Shown here piece by piece: positions 54,601 through 62,655 of a stretch of 64,000 bases of DNA. Each line of letters starts with the position of its first letter. Within the stretch, counting starts at the first letter, position 1. This DNA comes from Eopsaltria australis (Eukaryota > Chordata > Aves > Passeriformes > Petroicidae). Location of the stretch: the NCBI GenBank assembly GCA_034509425.1, contig JAVTVJ010000070.1, forward strand, positions 2,294,001-2,358,000, in the 5' to 3' direction. The translations under genes and the position numbers were made by a program. The notes under the pieces are model-generated. The model was given only the letters and a program-made list of their open reading frames with translations. It did no database searches and was not told the origin of the DNA.

Positions 54601-57600
54601 TGAAGTACTTAATTACTTCCTCTTAAACAGAGCAAAAGTATCTTAGTCATCATTCTTTAAAAGTCTTGAGTCCTGGGGAAATTTCCAAGTTCTGAAGATG
54701 ATAAAAGAGTTTGAGTTTATTGATTCTGTAAAGCACTTGAATATATGATGAATTAGAAAACAATTTTATGTGTAATCAGAGATTCTATAAGCAGTCTGGC
54801 TTTATGTCAGCTCACCCTGAAGAGAGGCTGAACAGCCCTGAATGCCCTGCCAGTCCCTCTGGCCTTGTAGTATCTTCAGTGCACTGAAAAGCTCAAGAGC
54901 ATTTTTTCCATTCAGCTACGTTATCCTAACAAGGACTCTTACTTCACTGAGTTAACTTCAAAGTACAGCATAGATTGACCTTCTTAACTCACTCTGACAT
55001 GAAACCAAAATGTAATATTTACCAACCTCTGTCATGAAGGATCTCTGTCCTCTGCACTGATCACTATCACAGACATGTATGTTTTTTAAAAAAGCTTAAT
55101 GTTTCAGGCTTGTACTAAAAGAAGATTTTGCACTGTTTCTATAACTTGTATTCTTACCTCTTTAGAGAAATTAAAATATGAACTCAAAACAATAAGCACT
55201 TAATATTTGGATTGTCTGTAATGTGCCATCTCTCAGCTGTGTGAATTTAATCTTCTAACTTAAGCCTTTCTATTTGGAACGTTTTGCTGTTAGAAGAGGA
55301 GCAGTCTATGCTGAAATACTTCCAAACTCGATTTTTGCCTATTTGTTCTGTGTTACAACACTAAAATGGCAAGGATGCTTGCTTAATTTAACTAGGATTG
55401 TTAAAGATTTGCTGCACTTGTGAAATGTTTGGGCTAATCTTTCATTAGTCATGAAAAATTGAACATGAAACATTAGCATTGTCTACTGCCAATTCTTGTC
55501 TATATGATCTTAACAGAAGCCTTAAAATACACACAATACCAAACAGTTTGTATTAGATCTCACTGTTCACCTGCTTGCCAGTAGCTCTTCCCTTCCTTCC
55601 CCACCCCCATTTCTGAATCTTTTATCTGGAAAAAAAAATCTGTATATAGACTGAGTGCTGTTTTTATTTTGTATAGTTTAAAACAAATACATGTGCTGTT
55701 TGTATGAAAGCTTTCATTTATTAATTCTATAATCATGCTTTGCTTTCAGCCAAGAACTGGTGACCCTTACAGTAAAGCTTTCCCTGTTCTCAGCCAGACC
55801 AGGCTGCAGCTGTCAGTTGACACTGAATGTAGCAATGCAGGGATTTTTGGAAAAAGACACACTCTTGCATCACACACTTTACTTAAAGTGCTCAGATCTA
55901 AATGTGCTTATGGAAAGTTCTTAAGCGTCAAATAAAGATACTTATTTGGACCAGGCTTGATGCTTCCCAGGAGCAGGGAACAGGTGATGCTGTGAAGGCA
56001 GAGTTGGTGGCTCAGGTGGGAGAACTTGGCTCATGTAAGTCAAGCAGTCAGCGTGGGTGGCATCTGCAGGTCTAAAGGTGTGCAGCATGATTTGGGGATC
56101 CTTGAGTAATGCAGAGACGCCATCCTCTGCTTGCAACCTTCCAATACTCCTGCTGCTGGGAAGCCAGAGAAGGGAAGTGTCACAAGGAGAGCTGGATGAG
56201 AGCTGTGGAAAATAGCTCCCTACCTTTGGTAAAGTTGAGGAGTGAAGGAGGAGGTGAAATGTCCTGGAGAGGTGTGGATCAGTGAGCGCTGCCTCTCTGG
56301 TTGAAGAAACCTCTTGTTTAGGTAGCCAGTTGTGCCTTTGGAGATTGGCAGTCAGCTGAAGCAGCTCTGCTGATGTGCAGAAGCCTGGGTTTTATCCCTG
56401 CTGCCCAACACAGAGCTCATCCTCTGTCACTGTGGGACATAGAGGTGGCTCTCTGTGCCCCTCTCACTTCTCTGTAGATAGCCTAGGTCTGGACCATTTA
56501 AATGGATTTTGCCAGGAGCTGTTTTGCATCATCCTTTTGAGCCCCTTTGCTGGTCAGCTGACATGACAATGTGGTGGTAAGATCTTTAGTGCTGAAAGTA
56601 AGCTGGAGTTTGACAAGCCCTTGCCATCAGGAGAGGAAGAATACCAGCACTCTTGAAAATATGTATTTGTACATTTAAAGCTACATTTAAAAAATACATT
56701 ATAATCATATTGGAAAATTGAATTTTACAGCTTTTTTTTCTTATGTTTTGCTTTCATCCCACAGCTACTCTATTCGCCACTCCATAAGCATGCCTGCAAT
56801 GAGGTAATGTGCTACCCACGTTCTATTTGCTATGGTGATGTTCAACAGAGTAATGAGGGGGGATTTGCATACTTTGATTCTGATCCTGCAGTTTTTAGTT
56901 GGATGAATAGTCTCACTTCAATCAATTAAGGTTATTCATGTATATGAGGGCTGCAGGACAGGCTATCTGTGGGGGTTTTTTTCATTTTAATTGTATTAAC
57001 TGCTTAATCTCTTGTACAAGCCTTTGAGTAAATGAAGCAGTTCTGAGATGTATTTGGATAGCTGATTGTTATCAGGTTTGTATTACTGAATCTGAAGTTC
57101 AGTTTTGCTGTCTGTAGAACATCATCCAAAGCCCATTAACGTCAGAGATGCTTTCCACTCCAACAGGCTTTGGATCATGTTCCTATGGAGGGATTTTACA
57201 TGAGTGCTTTCATATTTAATGGCTGTAATCACGCTTTACTTGACTGCAGCCCAATATTGACGTCTGTTCAAGTAAAGCTCTGATTGTTTTCAATAAAATT
57301 AGTATCCAGCTTTCTTTTTACTCCCTTGGCCTCTAAATACATGACTGTCCCCACTCTGTGCCAAGCATGCATGAAAGACAAATTCACAACTAAATGATGA
57401 ATGATAATTCATTCAACTTCAGCAGGTGAGTAGTTTAAGGCAAGCGTTTGCCGATGTGACCTATGGATCAAATATAAATTATAAAACTCAGTTTCTCTCT
57501 CCTTTTGACCATTCCTGCCCTATGAAAAAATTTGTCATCTAAATAACAGCAACTAAATTTGCATAATTTTTACAACTGGCTTCTGTTTGCCCTTCCGTTA

Positions 57601-60600
57601 AATTAGGGTCATTTTAACTCAGCCTTATGAGGAATATGATATAAATGTATTTGCAGAACCAGGAACTGCTGGACAACAGTGCCTGAGTTTCAGAGGCTTC
57701 TCTAATTATGAAGCACAATGTATGCTGTAAATGAGCTCTCAGGTGCCAAGCAAGGAGCAGAGAACCAGAGGAAGGTCCCTTCACCCACTGTAGACTTGTC
57801 CAAGTCTCCTTTGTGCTGGGTGAACACAAAGAAAAGCTTAGCTTAGTCAGAGAGGCACCTAAGGAACAGTCTCTCTAAAGTCTTTGTCTTTGAAAGCAGC
57901 AGTCACAAAATCACAGAGTGGGGGGGAAGGATTCCTCAAAGACATTTGGGACCCACTTCCCATGTGGTTCTAATCTCCTTCTTCCCAGCCTTAGGACACT
58001 TAACTTGACCTCTTTTTAATAAAGTAGGTTATGAACTTGCTCATCAGCTGAAAAAAATGTTAATTTCTTTACAGCAACAATATAAATGGATGAAGCCATA
58101 GAAAAGCAGCATTACAGGCAGCATTGTCTGATTTTTCTTCTGAGAATATGACAAATGTATCATAGAGAAAGCAGGCCAGTTATCATTTGGTTTCAATAAC
58201 TAGGCAGGTTCTGCTTTTGAAAATTTGTAGCTAAAAAATACTCATCCGATTACTATAATTGGATTTGACTGACAGAGCACAAGTGAGTGTTCATAGCTCT
58301 GTGCTGCCAGCCAGCCTTCATTCTGTCCTGGCAGTGTTGCCTGGTAAGAACTGATCAGATTGTGGAGTTATCCCATGATGTTAGCAACTGACTCCTTTTC
58401 CTCTCTTCAACTTTTTCTTTTCTCCTAGGAATTCTCCAACTTTCAAATCATTTGAGGAGAAGGTTGAAACCACTGTCACAAGCCTTAAGGTAAAGGTTAG
58501 AGGCAGAGTTGCATGGCTGTGTGTGTTAAAGTGTGACAGCTTAGTTGTCCCTATCATTTGTACATGAGACCGATTGAGTTTGTTGTTTCATCAAGAATTT
58601 CATGGTAGTGCAAGGGCACTAACAGAAAATGAAGGCAATATGCAAAGAAATTATTTTCCTTTGCTTTGTTGCTAAGAAATTATTTCTGATGCCTGCCAAA
58701 GTAAGCAAGTGGTCTCAGAAATGCATAAAATAGTGGTGGTGAGGAGTGTCTCTTCCCAGTCATCTTAATGTGTCATTCAGAAATAGAAAAAGGTAATTCA
58801 AACTGCACAGCTCTGAAGACTATTTCCTCTCACAGTGATCTGCTTGAGGAGCCTGATCTCATTTTGTTGATTAAGCAAAGGTGTTCTAGAGGAGAGCATT
58901 TGTCATGCCAGCTCAGCCTCTTGTGTTCAGAGTGCTCTTAGATCATCCTTTAAGAAATCTGTAATTAAGCAGGACAATACAGTAAGTTTTGAGTCTGAAA
59001 TAATCCTCCACATCTCATAAAACCTTAATTGTCTATCTTTATTGGCAAACTCACTGTCATTTTCTTAAAATATTTTCTTTCTGTATTCTCTTTCTTTCAT
59101 TTCCTTGTGCGAATGGGGAAGGGAAGCTGGAGTCATGGATTTAGGGTACCACCAGGGTAGACTGCAGACAAATGGGAATGTCTCAGCATTGCTCCTCCTT
59201 TTTCCTGCCTCTGTTTCAGAGCTTGCAAGGTTAGGAAGATCAGGGGATGGGGGGAGAAATCATGGAGTTACCCTTCAATTCTAGGATTTTTTCGTGGTCT
59301 CAAAAGTGGAGAACTACCCAGAGAGGCCTCTGAAAAAAGAACAGTAGTCTTATCATCTTTCCACCCCCCGTATGAGCTACAAATCTTCAGTGATCCTACA
59401 GTGTTCTGCAGCTGGCCAAAACCGATGTTCAGGTTTCATAACATTTAGAAGTCAAATTTCAAATTTGGTTTTATTTGCTCTTGGAGTTTGGACTTTGAGT
59501 TGCAGCTTTCTTGGGAGAGTATACTAGTTCATTTTCCCCCGGAAATCAAACAGGACCAGGGTCATTCTTTTCAATTTTTCTGAAAATCTGAACTCTGATG
59601 AATTAAATATATTATTGGACTTTCAAGCTAAGTAAGCTGCTGTGCTGCCTAAAGAAACAGGATTACTTAGGATTAACCCTTTGGAAACTTAGAACAAAAA
59701 GTTCATTTAAATAAAATAATCTTCCTAAGCATTCGGTGGCTGAGAGGCTGAAAAAGTATCAGCTCGTCTTTGAGTTCTGCTGCAATTCGAGGATGGAGTA
59801 AAAAGTTTTGCCCTATTTTCAGGCTTGAATGAACTTGGAGCAGGCATATCAGCAAGCAAAGCCAAAGAAGAATGTTCTCTTACCAAGACAACCTAGTCAC
59901 AACAGATTTGTCTCTTTGTCACTTAGTCTTGATAATTTCCAAATCTTTAGATACAGCTCCATCTTTGTTAGGAAACTTCTTTTTCAGAGATTTAGTCTTA
60001 CTGATTTTTATTTTTAATACTTATTACAAATTTAGTGACCTGAAGCATTCTGGAAGTAGATGTGCAAGCACATTGGATATGTTTAATTAATGTATTTTGG
60101 TATCTCTTCCCTGCCTTCCCCCATGAAAATGCTGCTGGCAGTTTTATATACCAGTATCTAGGTAGCTACAAGTGGCTGAAGGGATTCAAGCTGCTGGGTT
60201 TGTCCTTTGGTTACTACATTTCTTCTGCTGTCCAAAATCCCAGTGTGGTTTATGTATTTTGTGAGCAGCTGTGTTCCTGTAGCTGGCATGTGGGCCACTC
60301 AACAAATGAACTAGTTAATTTTAATATCTGTCTCTCATCCAGCCTTCATAGAACTGGAAAAAACCCCAGTAAAACCAGTGCGAGCTACTCAGGTAAACAA
60401 CCACATTGGGTTTATTCCTAAGGTCTAGGATCCCACCTGGGATCTACGTAGGGACTGGTTCCTTTAAGCATATGAGTCATGCCACTGGCAGACTTTATAA
60501 TGGCAGCCTAGTTTAGAAATTGTAAAGACTTTGCTTTATTTGACTGGTTTTATAGCTGTTGTTCTTAGGAAAAACCCATCCCTACACGTTCTCTGCCTGA

Positions 60601-60830
60601 ACAGTTCCCTGCACTCCTTAGCCATGGGGTGAATTGGAAACGGGGCTTGCTTCAGTGTGAGCAGAGGAACTTGCTGTTCTCCGTTTGCCTTATTTCAGAC
60701 CAAGGTTGGTGGGACAAGCCACACAGGAGGCAGTTTTGAAGAAGTTCTCAGCTCTACAGCCCATGCCAGCGCTCAGAGCTCCCTTGCTGGCACCCGAGTC
60801 CCTGAAAGTGAAGAAGAGCTTCAGTGTTAA
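12658..60830 (+). CDS. TPD52L1: TPD52L1 (tumor protein D52-like 1 / D53), complete multi-exon coding region
   Basis: Joining 12658-12676, 31625-31740, 36736-36884, 47624-47725, 54230-54244, 56765-56803, 58429-58489 and 60699-60830 gives an uninterrupted frame of 210 codons plus TAA (205 without the 15-nt microexon). Every junction has GT/AG borders and matching phase. What is seen: an acidic N-terminus (residues 8-34), a heptad-like charged segment fitting a coiled coil (about 33-72), a conserved central block with FSRSWHDMQTT and KKTHETLSHAGQKA, the serine-rich RHSISMP motif (138-144), then NSPTFKSFEE and a C-terminus ending EEELQC. These are TPD52-family hallmarks, and the start MEPQARGLLET and the 39-nt RHSISMP exon single out TPD52L1 from its paralogues. 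Family knowledge: small cytosolic adaptor proteins that homo- and heterodimerise through the coiled coil, linked to vesicle trafficking and cell proliferation; D53 can bind 14-3-3 proteins. There are no membrane segments or signal peptide. Length agrees with the human protein. Expression pattern cannot be judged here. Confidence 0.95.
12809..12872 (+). repeat. 16-bp GC-rich tandem repeat, four perfect copies
   Basis: The unit GCGGGGAGAGCCCGAG occurs four times head to tail with no mismatches, at 12809, 12825, 12841 and 12857. It lies 132 bp inside intron 1 within the CpG island. The perfect identity suggests recent expansion and possible length polymorphism. Confidence 0.95.
14466..14487. repeat. 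(AAAC)n simple repeat
   Basis: About four AAAC units followed by an A run; low-complexity intronic sequence. Confidence 0.85.
19322..19368. repeat. 20-bp tandem duplication in intron 1
   Basis: GGGATATTGGCACAGCTCTT (19322-19341) is followed directly by a copy differing at two positions (19342-19361) and the start of a third (19362-19368). Confidence 0.85.
22647..22702. repeat. AT-rich nested inverted repeat in intron 1
   Basis: TTTAAAGGAAATA at 22647-22659 is the exact reverse complement of TATTTCCTTTAAA at 22690-22702. The 30-nt spacer contains a second palindrome, ATATATTTCAAATATAT. The element can fold as a two-tier hairpin. I see no transposon ends or target-site duplication that would identify it as a MITE. 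Confidence 0.75.
22925..22942. repeat. C-rich tract
   Basis: Seventeen C residues are interrupted by one A; the other strand is a G run able to form a quadruplex. Confidence 0.9.
23215..23663 (+). mobile_element. CR1 LINE, 5'-truncated with intact 3' end
   Basis: It contains the CR1 landmarks GAGGAGACCTTACAGCACCT with TCCAGTA following, then GGTTTAGATTAAATACTAGG with AAGAAATT following, then GTGAGGGTGGTGAGAC, and ends with GGAACTAGAGGATC and CCTTCCAACTCAGAC before TATTCTATGATT. It is in + orientation, sense to TPD52L1. Several indels and substitutions show it is no longer coding; the 81-codon open stretch within it is only a remnant. Confidence 0.93.
28615..28924 (+). mobile_element. CR1 LINE, 5'-truncated with intact 3' end
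   Basis: GACCAGTGACAGGACCTGAG, then GGGGAGGTTCAGCTTGGATA and TTAAGGAAAGATTCTTCAC match the CR1 3' region, ending in GGGTCTCTTCCAACTCAGGA and TATTCTATGATTCTATG, the characteristic CR1 3' octamer repeat. It is in + orientation. Confidence 0.93.
31625..31740 (+). CDS. TPD52L1: TPD52L1 coding exon 2 (acidic N-terminus, start of coiled coil)
   Basis: This 116-nt exon is preceded by a T-rich acceptor ending in AAG and followed by GTAATG. It completes Gly7 and encodes residues 8-45: an acidic stretch (HEADEDVVTDVDF) and then the family signature SEEEKEELK that opens the coiled coil. It ends in phase 0 at Lys45. The acidic, Ser/Thr-containing part corresponds to the PEST-like N-terminal region described for the family. 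Confidence 0.95.
31741..36735 (+). other. TPD52L1: TPD52L1 intron 2 (5.0 kb)
   Basis: Runs from the GTAATG donor to the TTTCCCTCAG acceptor. It contains a sense CR1 fragment (32800-33045) and a C-rich tract at 34149-34162; nothing else recognised. Confidence 0.9.
32800..33045 (+). mobile_element. CR1 LINE 3' fragment
   Basis: ACTGGGCACACACTGAAACA with CAGGAGGTTCCTCCTGAACA after it, then GGAGTCTCCATCCTTGAAGA with TATTTAAAAGC after it, and the terminal CAGCCATTTTGTGATTCT are standard CR1 3'-end landmarks in + orientation. The 130-codon open frame on the opposite strand is antisense to this element and not a gene. Confidence 0.9.
36736..36884 (+). CDS. TPD52L1: TPD52L1 coding exon 3 (coiled-coil core)
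   Basis: This 149-nt exon lies between a pyrimidine-rich acceptor (TTTCCCTCAG) and a GTGAGT donor. It encodes residues 46-94 and two bases of Ala95. LEDEISTLRQVLAAKEKHLV and the following EIKQKLG continue the coiled coil, which mediates dimerisation in this family. MNELKQNFSRSWHDMQTT is the most conserved block of TPD52-type proteins. The exon ends in phase 2. Confidence 0.96.
39275..40060 (-). mobile_element. CR1 LINE, about 0.8 kb, antisense
   Basis: Read on the minus strand it ends with the CR1 3' terminus near 39275 (ACAGAATCACTGAATA on +). Other landmarks on the + strand are GAGTATCTCCAAGGATGGAG, CCTCTCTGGGCAGCTTGTTC, then CAGCACTCCAGGTGTGGCC and GACTCTGCATTGCCCTTTGT. It is diverged and contains a small AT-rich insertion near 39485-39520. 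It is the longest CR1 copy here apart from the old one at 52090. Confidence 0.93.
42037..42170. repeat. Polypurine tract, GGAAA/GGGAA-rich
   Basis: About 130 bp are almost entirely A and G on the + strand, with repeated GGGAA and GGAAA motifs and only a handful of pyrimidines. Such tracts are repeat-prone and can form triplex DNA. Confidence 0.85.
47624..47725 (+). CDS. TPD52L1: TPD52L1 coding exon 4 (conserved central block)
   Basis: This 102-nt exon follows a TTTGTTTCCAG acceptor and ends at a GTATCG donor, which is weaker than those of the other exons. It encodes residues 95-128 (YKKTHETLSHAGQKA, then SNVGTAISKKFGDM) and leaves AG for a split Arg or Ser codon. The block is near-invariant in TPD52, TPD52L1 and TPD52L2. 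The phase-2 end lets it join either the microexon at 54230 or directly to the exon at 56765 without a frame change. Confidence 0.96.
51507..51536. repeat. Perfect 13-bp inverted repeat with 4-nt loop
   Basis: ATTTTGACTCTCT at 51507-51519 pairs exactly with AGAGAGTCAAAAT at 51524-51536 around TGAG. It would form a stable hairpin in the pre-mRNA. The arm is too short for a typical miRNA precursor. Confidence 0.85.
52090..52692 (+). mobile_element. Old, heavily decayed CR1-type LINE ORF2 remnant
   Basis: Fragments line up in order with reverse-transcriptase DNA of old amniote CR1/L3-like elements: AAGCATCTAGAAGATGGCAT, GGTTTGTCAAGAACAATTAT, GATGTGATAGATCTTGACTT with TGATAAGGC, ATCTGTCCTATTACATCAGC with ATTTTCATT, CACCAGGATTAGAAATCAAC, and TTTGCAGAGAAGGA. 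Frames are broken by many substitutions and deletions. Divergence is greater than in the other CR1 copies, suggesting an older insertion. The assignment is by recall of consensus, not alignment. Confidence 0.75.
54230..54244 (+). CDS. TPD52L1: Probable 15-nt in-frame microexon of TPD52L1
   Basis: Fifteen bases (ATCGCATTCAATTGG) lie between a long pyrimidine tract ending CCACCACAG and a strong GTAAGA donor. Spliced after exon 4 and before the 56765 exon, they keep the frame and complete the split codons, giving RSHSIG before YSIRHSIS. Without the microexon the junction codon reads AGC (Ser). TPD52-family genes are known to use alternative cassettes at this position that add serine-rich residues. 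The phase match on both sides and both strong splice signals argue against coincidence, but transcript evidence is not available here. Confidence 0.75.
54245..56764 (+). other. TPD52L1: TPD52L1 intron between the microexon and exon 5 (2.5 kb)
   Basis: Runs from GTAAGA to CATCCCACAG. AT-rich, with no repeat or extra exon recognised. Confidence 0.75.
56765..56803 (+). CDS. TPD52L1: TPD52L1 coding exon 5, 39-nt cassette with the 14-3-3-binding motif
   Basis: This 39-nt exon follows CATCCCACAG and ends at GTAATG. It encodes YSIRHSISMPAM plus split codons. R-x-S-x-S-x-P resembles a mode-2 14-3-3 binding site with Ser142 as the likely phosphoserine. In mammals this cassette of TPD52-like genes is alternatively spliced and controls 14-3-3 binding. 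Its length is a multiple of three, so skipping keeps the frame. Confidence 0.93.
56804..58428 (+). other. TPD52L1: TPD52L1 intron between exons 5 and 6 (1.6 kb)
   Basis: Runs from GTAATG to TTTTCTTTTCTCCTAG. Nothing else is recognised apart from a doubtful antisense CR1-end-like stretch near 57905. Confidence 0.9.
58429..58489 (+). CDS. TPD52L1: TPD52L1 coding exon 6 (NSPTFKSFEE block)
   Basis: This 61-nt exon is preceded by a strong pyrimidine tract (TTTTCTTTTCTCCTAG) and followed by GTAAAG. It encodes NSPTFKSFEEKVETTVTSLK (residues 148-167) and ends in phase 0. NSPTFKSFEE is conserved across the family. Because 61 is not a multiple of three, skipping it shifts the frame of the last exon. 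Confidence 0.95.
58490..60698 (+). other. TPD52L1: TPD52L1 intron between exons 6 and 7 (2.2 kb)
   Basis: Runs from GTAAAG to TTATTTCAG. The open frames in it (for example 60062-60421) match nothing I recognise and lack splice or coding support. Confidence 0.9.
60699..60830 (+). CDS. TPD52L1: TPD52L1 coding exon 7 (C-terminus and stop)
   Basis: After a TTATTTCAG acceptor, 43 codons and TAA (60828-60830) encode TKVGGTSHTGGSFEEVLSST, continuing AHASAQSSLAG and ending EEELQC. This matches the human D53 C-terminus in order and length. The region is Ser/Thr-rich and probably disordered. A second, longer open frame overlaps this exon (see findings). Confidence 0.95.
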   Translation, partial: TKVGGTSHTGGSFEEVLSSTAHASAQSSLAGTRVPESEEELQC

Positions 60831-61054
60831 ACAGCAGGCCCTCCTGAGCCCCACATGCTTCTCCTCAGAGACTTGCCCAGACAGTGATTTTTCAGCCCTC
60901 CCTTGCCACACAACTTGTGCAACAAGGTTTTGTCAGCTTTGGAAAATTGCCATCCTGGCCTTGTGTTGGAGAAATGTTTCTTCTCCGCATTTCTATTTTA
61001 GATGGGCCATTTTATCACCAGGTACTTTGTACATCATGAAAGCCACACGCAAGT

Positions 61055-61104
61055 CATTGGCAATAATGCACATTGGCAAAAATGCACTCATTGGCAATAA
61101 TGCA
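61055..61104 (+). repeat. 16-bp tandem repeat in the 3' UTR, three copies
   Basis: CATTGGCAATAATGCA occurs at 61055-61070, with one change at 61071-61086, and after a CT insertion again exactly at 61089-61104. It runs straight into the palindrome starting at 61103. Confidence 0.9.
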
Positions 61105-61130
61105 CTTAACACAGAATTCTGTGTTAAGTG
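61103..61130. repeat. 28-nt perfect palindrome in the 3' UTR
   Basis: The left half CACTTAACACAGAA is the exact reverse complement of the right half TTCTGTGTTAAGTG, with an EcoRI-like GAATTC at the centre. In RNA this gives a stem of about 12 bp with a minimal loop, or a self-dimerising site. Confidence 0.92.
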
Positions 61131-62490
61131 AGTAAAATAGTTTTCAGTTACATGTGACTTCCCTCTAACAATCTCCCAGTCTCTGTTTCTTATTTATTTT
61201 GGTTTACTCTTTTCTATCTGTTGGTTTCTGGCATCCCTCTCAGTGCCACATCAGACAGATGGACCTAGAGCTGTGCAGAGCATTCAACTGCCAGCAGTAG
61301 CCCATACACCAGCTGTCTACCATCCATACCAGGTGCCCTTTGCTCTGGAGTGTCTGTACATGATTTATTGCCTAACAGAATCAAAATCACTTTCTGTCAC
61401 AAAAAGCTGTTTCTCCTTCAGTGGTACAGTCTGGCATTGCCCTACACCCATTAGGCAGCAGAGTTAAAGAGGGCACCTGGTAATTCATAGAGAAACAACC
61501 TATCACAGCTGCTAATTTCAGATGATCATTTTGGCTGGAAAAGTTTCAGTTTCAAAATGTGCACCATTGCTTGCTCTCTTTCGTTTGGTAGGACTTGGCA
61601 GTATCAAGTATAGTGGAGGGAATCTCTAGTATTTTTCCTCCATATCTTCCCCTCAAAACCAAGGGAAGATACATTTATGAGCCTCTGTCAAGATACAGCC
61701 TTAAGTGAGACTCCAAACCCAACATTTGGCTTCAGATGTGCCATAGGTTAGAGAGCCCATGCCTTCAGAGCTGCTAGCATAGACCCTGTTACCTGGCAAT
61801 ACAGAGGATGAGTAAGAACTTCTCTTTTGGTGTCAAATTTTGTTGTGCTTCGCTCCAGGATGCAATTCCACCAACTGCATTATCTCTGCTCAGTCACCAA
61901 GAGCCAGCCATCTCTCAGCTTTGATTCAGCATGTTTTGTGAATTGCATTCTTTTAACATGTTTTCTAAGGAAAGAGCAGCACATTTGTGACACTATGTTG
62001 CTGTGTAGTGAGCACGTGTCAGTGCGCATGTTGCATAGCTCAGCTCACAGCACACTGAGGTGGGCACAAAGTTATCAGTAAATAGGATGGAAAAGAACCT
62101 GGCTACTTTGAAAATGGATGCATTTTTTGAGCATACGCCAAAGCTTCAAATCAGTGTTAGTGAGTTTGACATTACAGACTGCTTCAAATTTTGTGAGAAA
62201 ACGTGGCTTTAAGTGATTTTTTTCTTGTGTGGCTTTTGTTAGTTTTTACAAAGTTGAAAGCCCTTTTGTATGTATTACTGGACATAAGTTAACTTTGGAC
62301 ATTTATATCACATGCCTCTTTAGCGTGATTTTTAGCATGGAAGCAAATCTAATTGTTTTTCTAGTATTCTTGTGACAATTTTCTAGCTTATTTTATGTGG
62401 TTTTGTGCATAAATGTGAATTTATTTAAAATGGAAGATATTAATGGACAACTTAGTTTGTGTAAATGAATTTCTTGATATTCTTACTAAA

Positions 62491-62496
62491 AATAAA
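62491..62496 (+). terminator. TPD52L1: Poly(A) signal AATAAA of TPD52L1
   Basis: This is a canonical AATAAA 1.66 kb after the stop codon and the only one I see between the stop and this point. T/GT-rich sequence (about 62510-62530) follows at the distance expected for the downstream element. Cleavage would fall near 62510-62520. Confidence 0.7.
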
Positions 62497-62553
62497 TTCC
62501 TCTCTTACTCTTTTACCCTTTGTGATGTTTTAATTCTGTGTTTACCAGTAGTA

Positions 62554-62655
62554 CTGAGCAACCTGGTGTAGTGGAAGGTTCCTGGCCGCTGGCAAGGGGG
62601 TTGGAACTAGATGATCTTTAAGGTCCCTTCCAGCTCAAACCACTCTATGATCACT
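62554..62655 (+). mobile_element. Short CR1 3' end just downstream of TPD52L1
   Basis: GAGCAACCTGGTGTAGTGGA begins a roughly 100-bp fragment ending with GGTTGGAACTAGATGATCTT and TAAGGTCCCTTCCAGCTC before CACTCTATGATC. It is close to the CR1 3' consensus, in + orientation, and begins about 40 bp after the expected cleavage site. Confidence 0.93.

Larger units (their letters stand above)
60831..62515 (+). other. TPD52L1: TPD52L1 3' UTR
   Basis: About 1.7 kb runs from the stop codon to just past the first canonical AATAAA. It contains AUUUA pentamers (near 61191 and 62417), a 16-bp tandem repeat at 61055-61104 and a 28-nt perfect palindrome at 61103-61130. The 3' end is inferred from the poly(A) signal, not from a transcript. 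Confidence 0.7.

Noticed and set aside
57903..57960. Possible antisense CR1 3' end (CACAAAATCACAGAGTGG).
   Set aside because: Only about 20 bases resemble the CR1 terminus and the following sequence does not continue the consensus.
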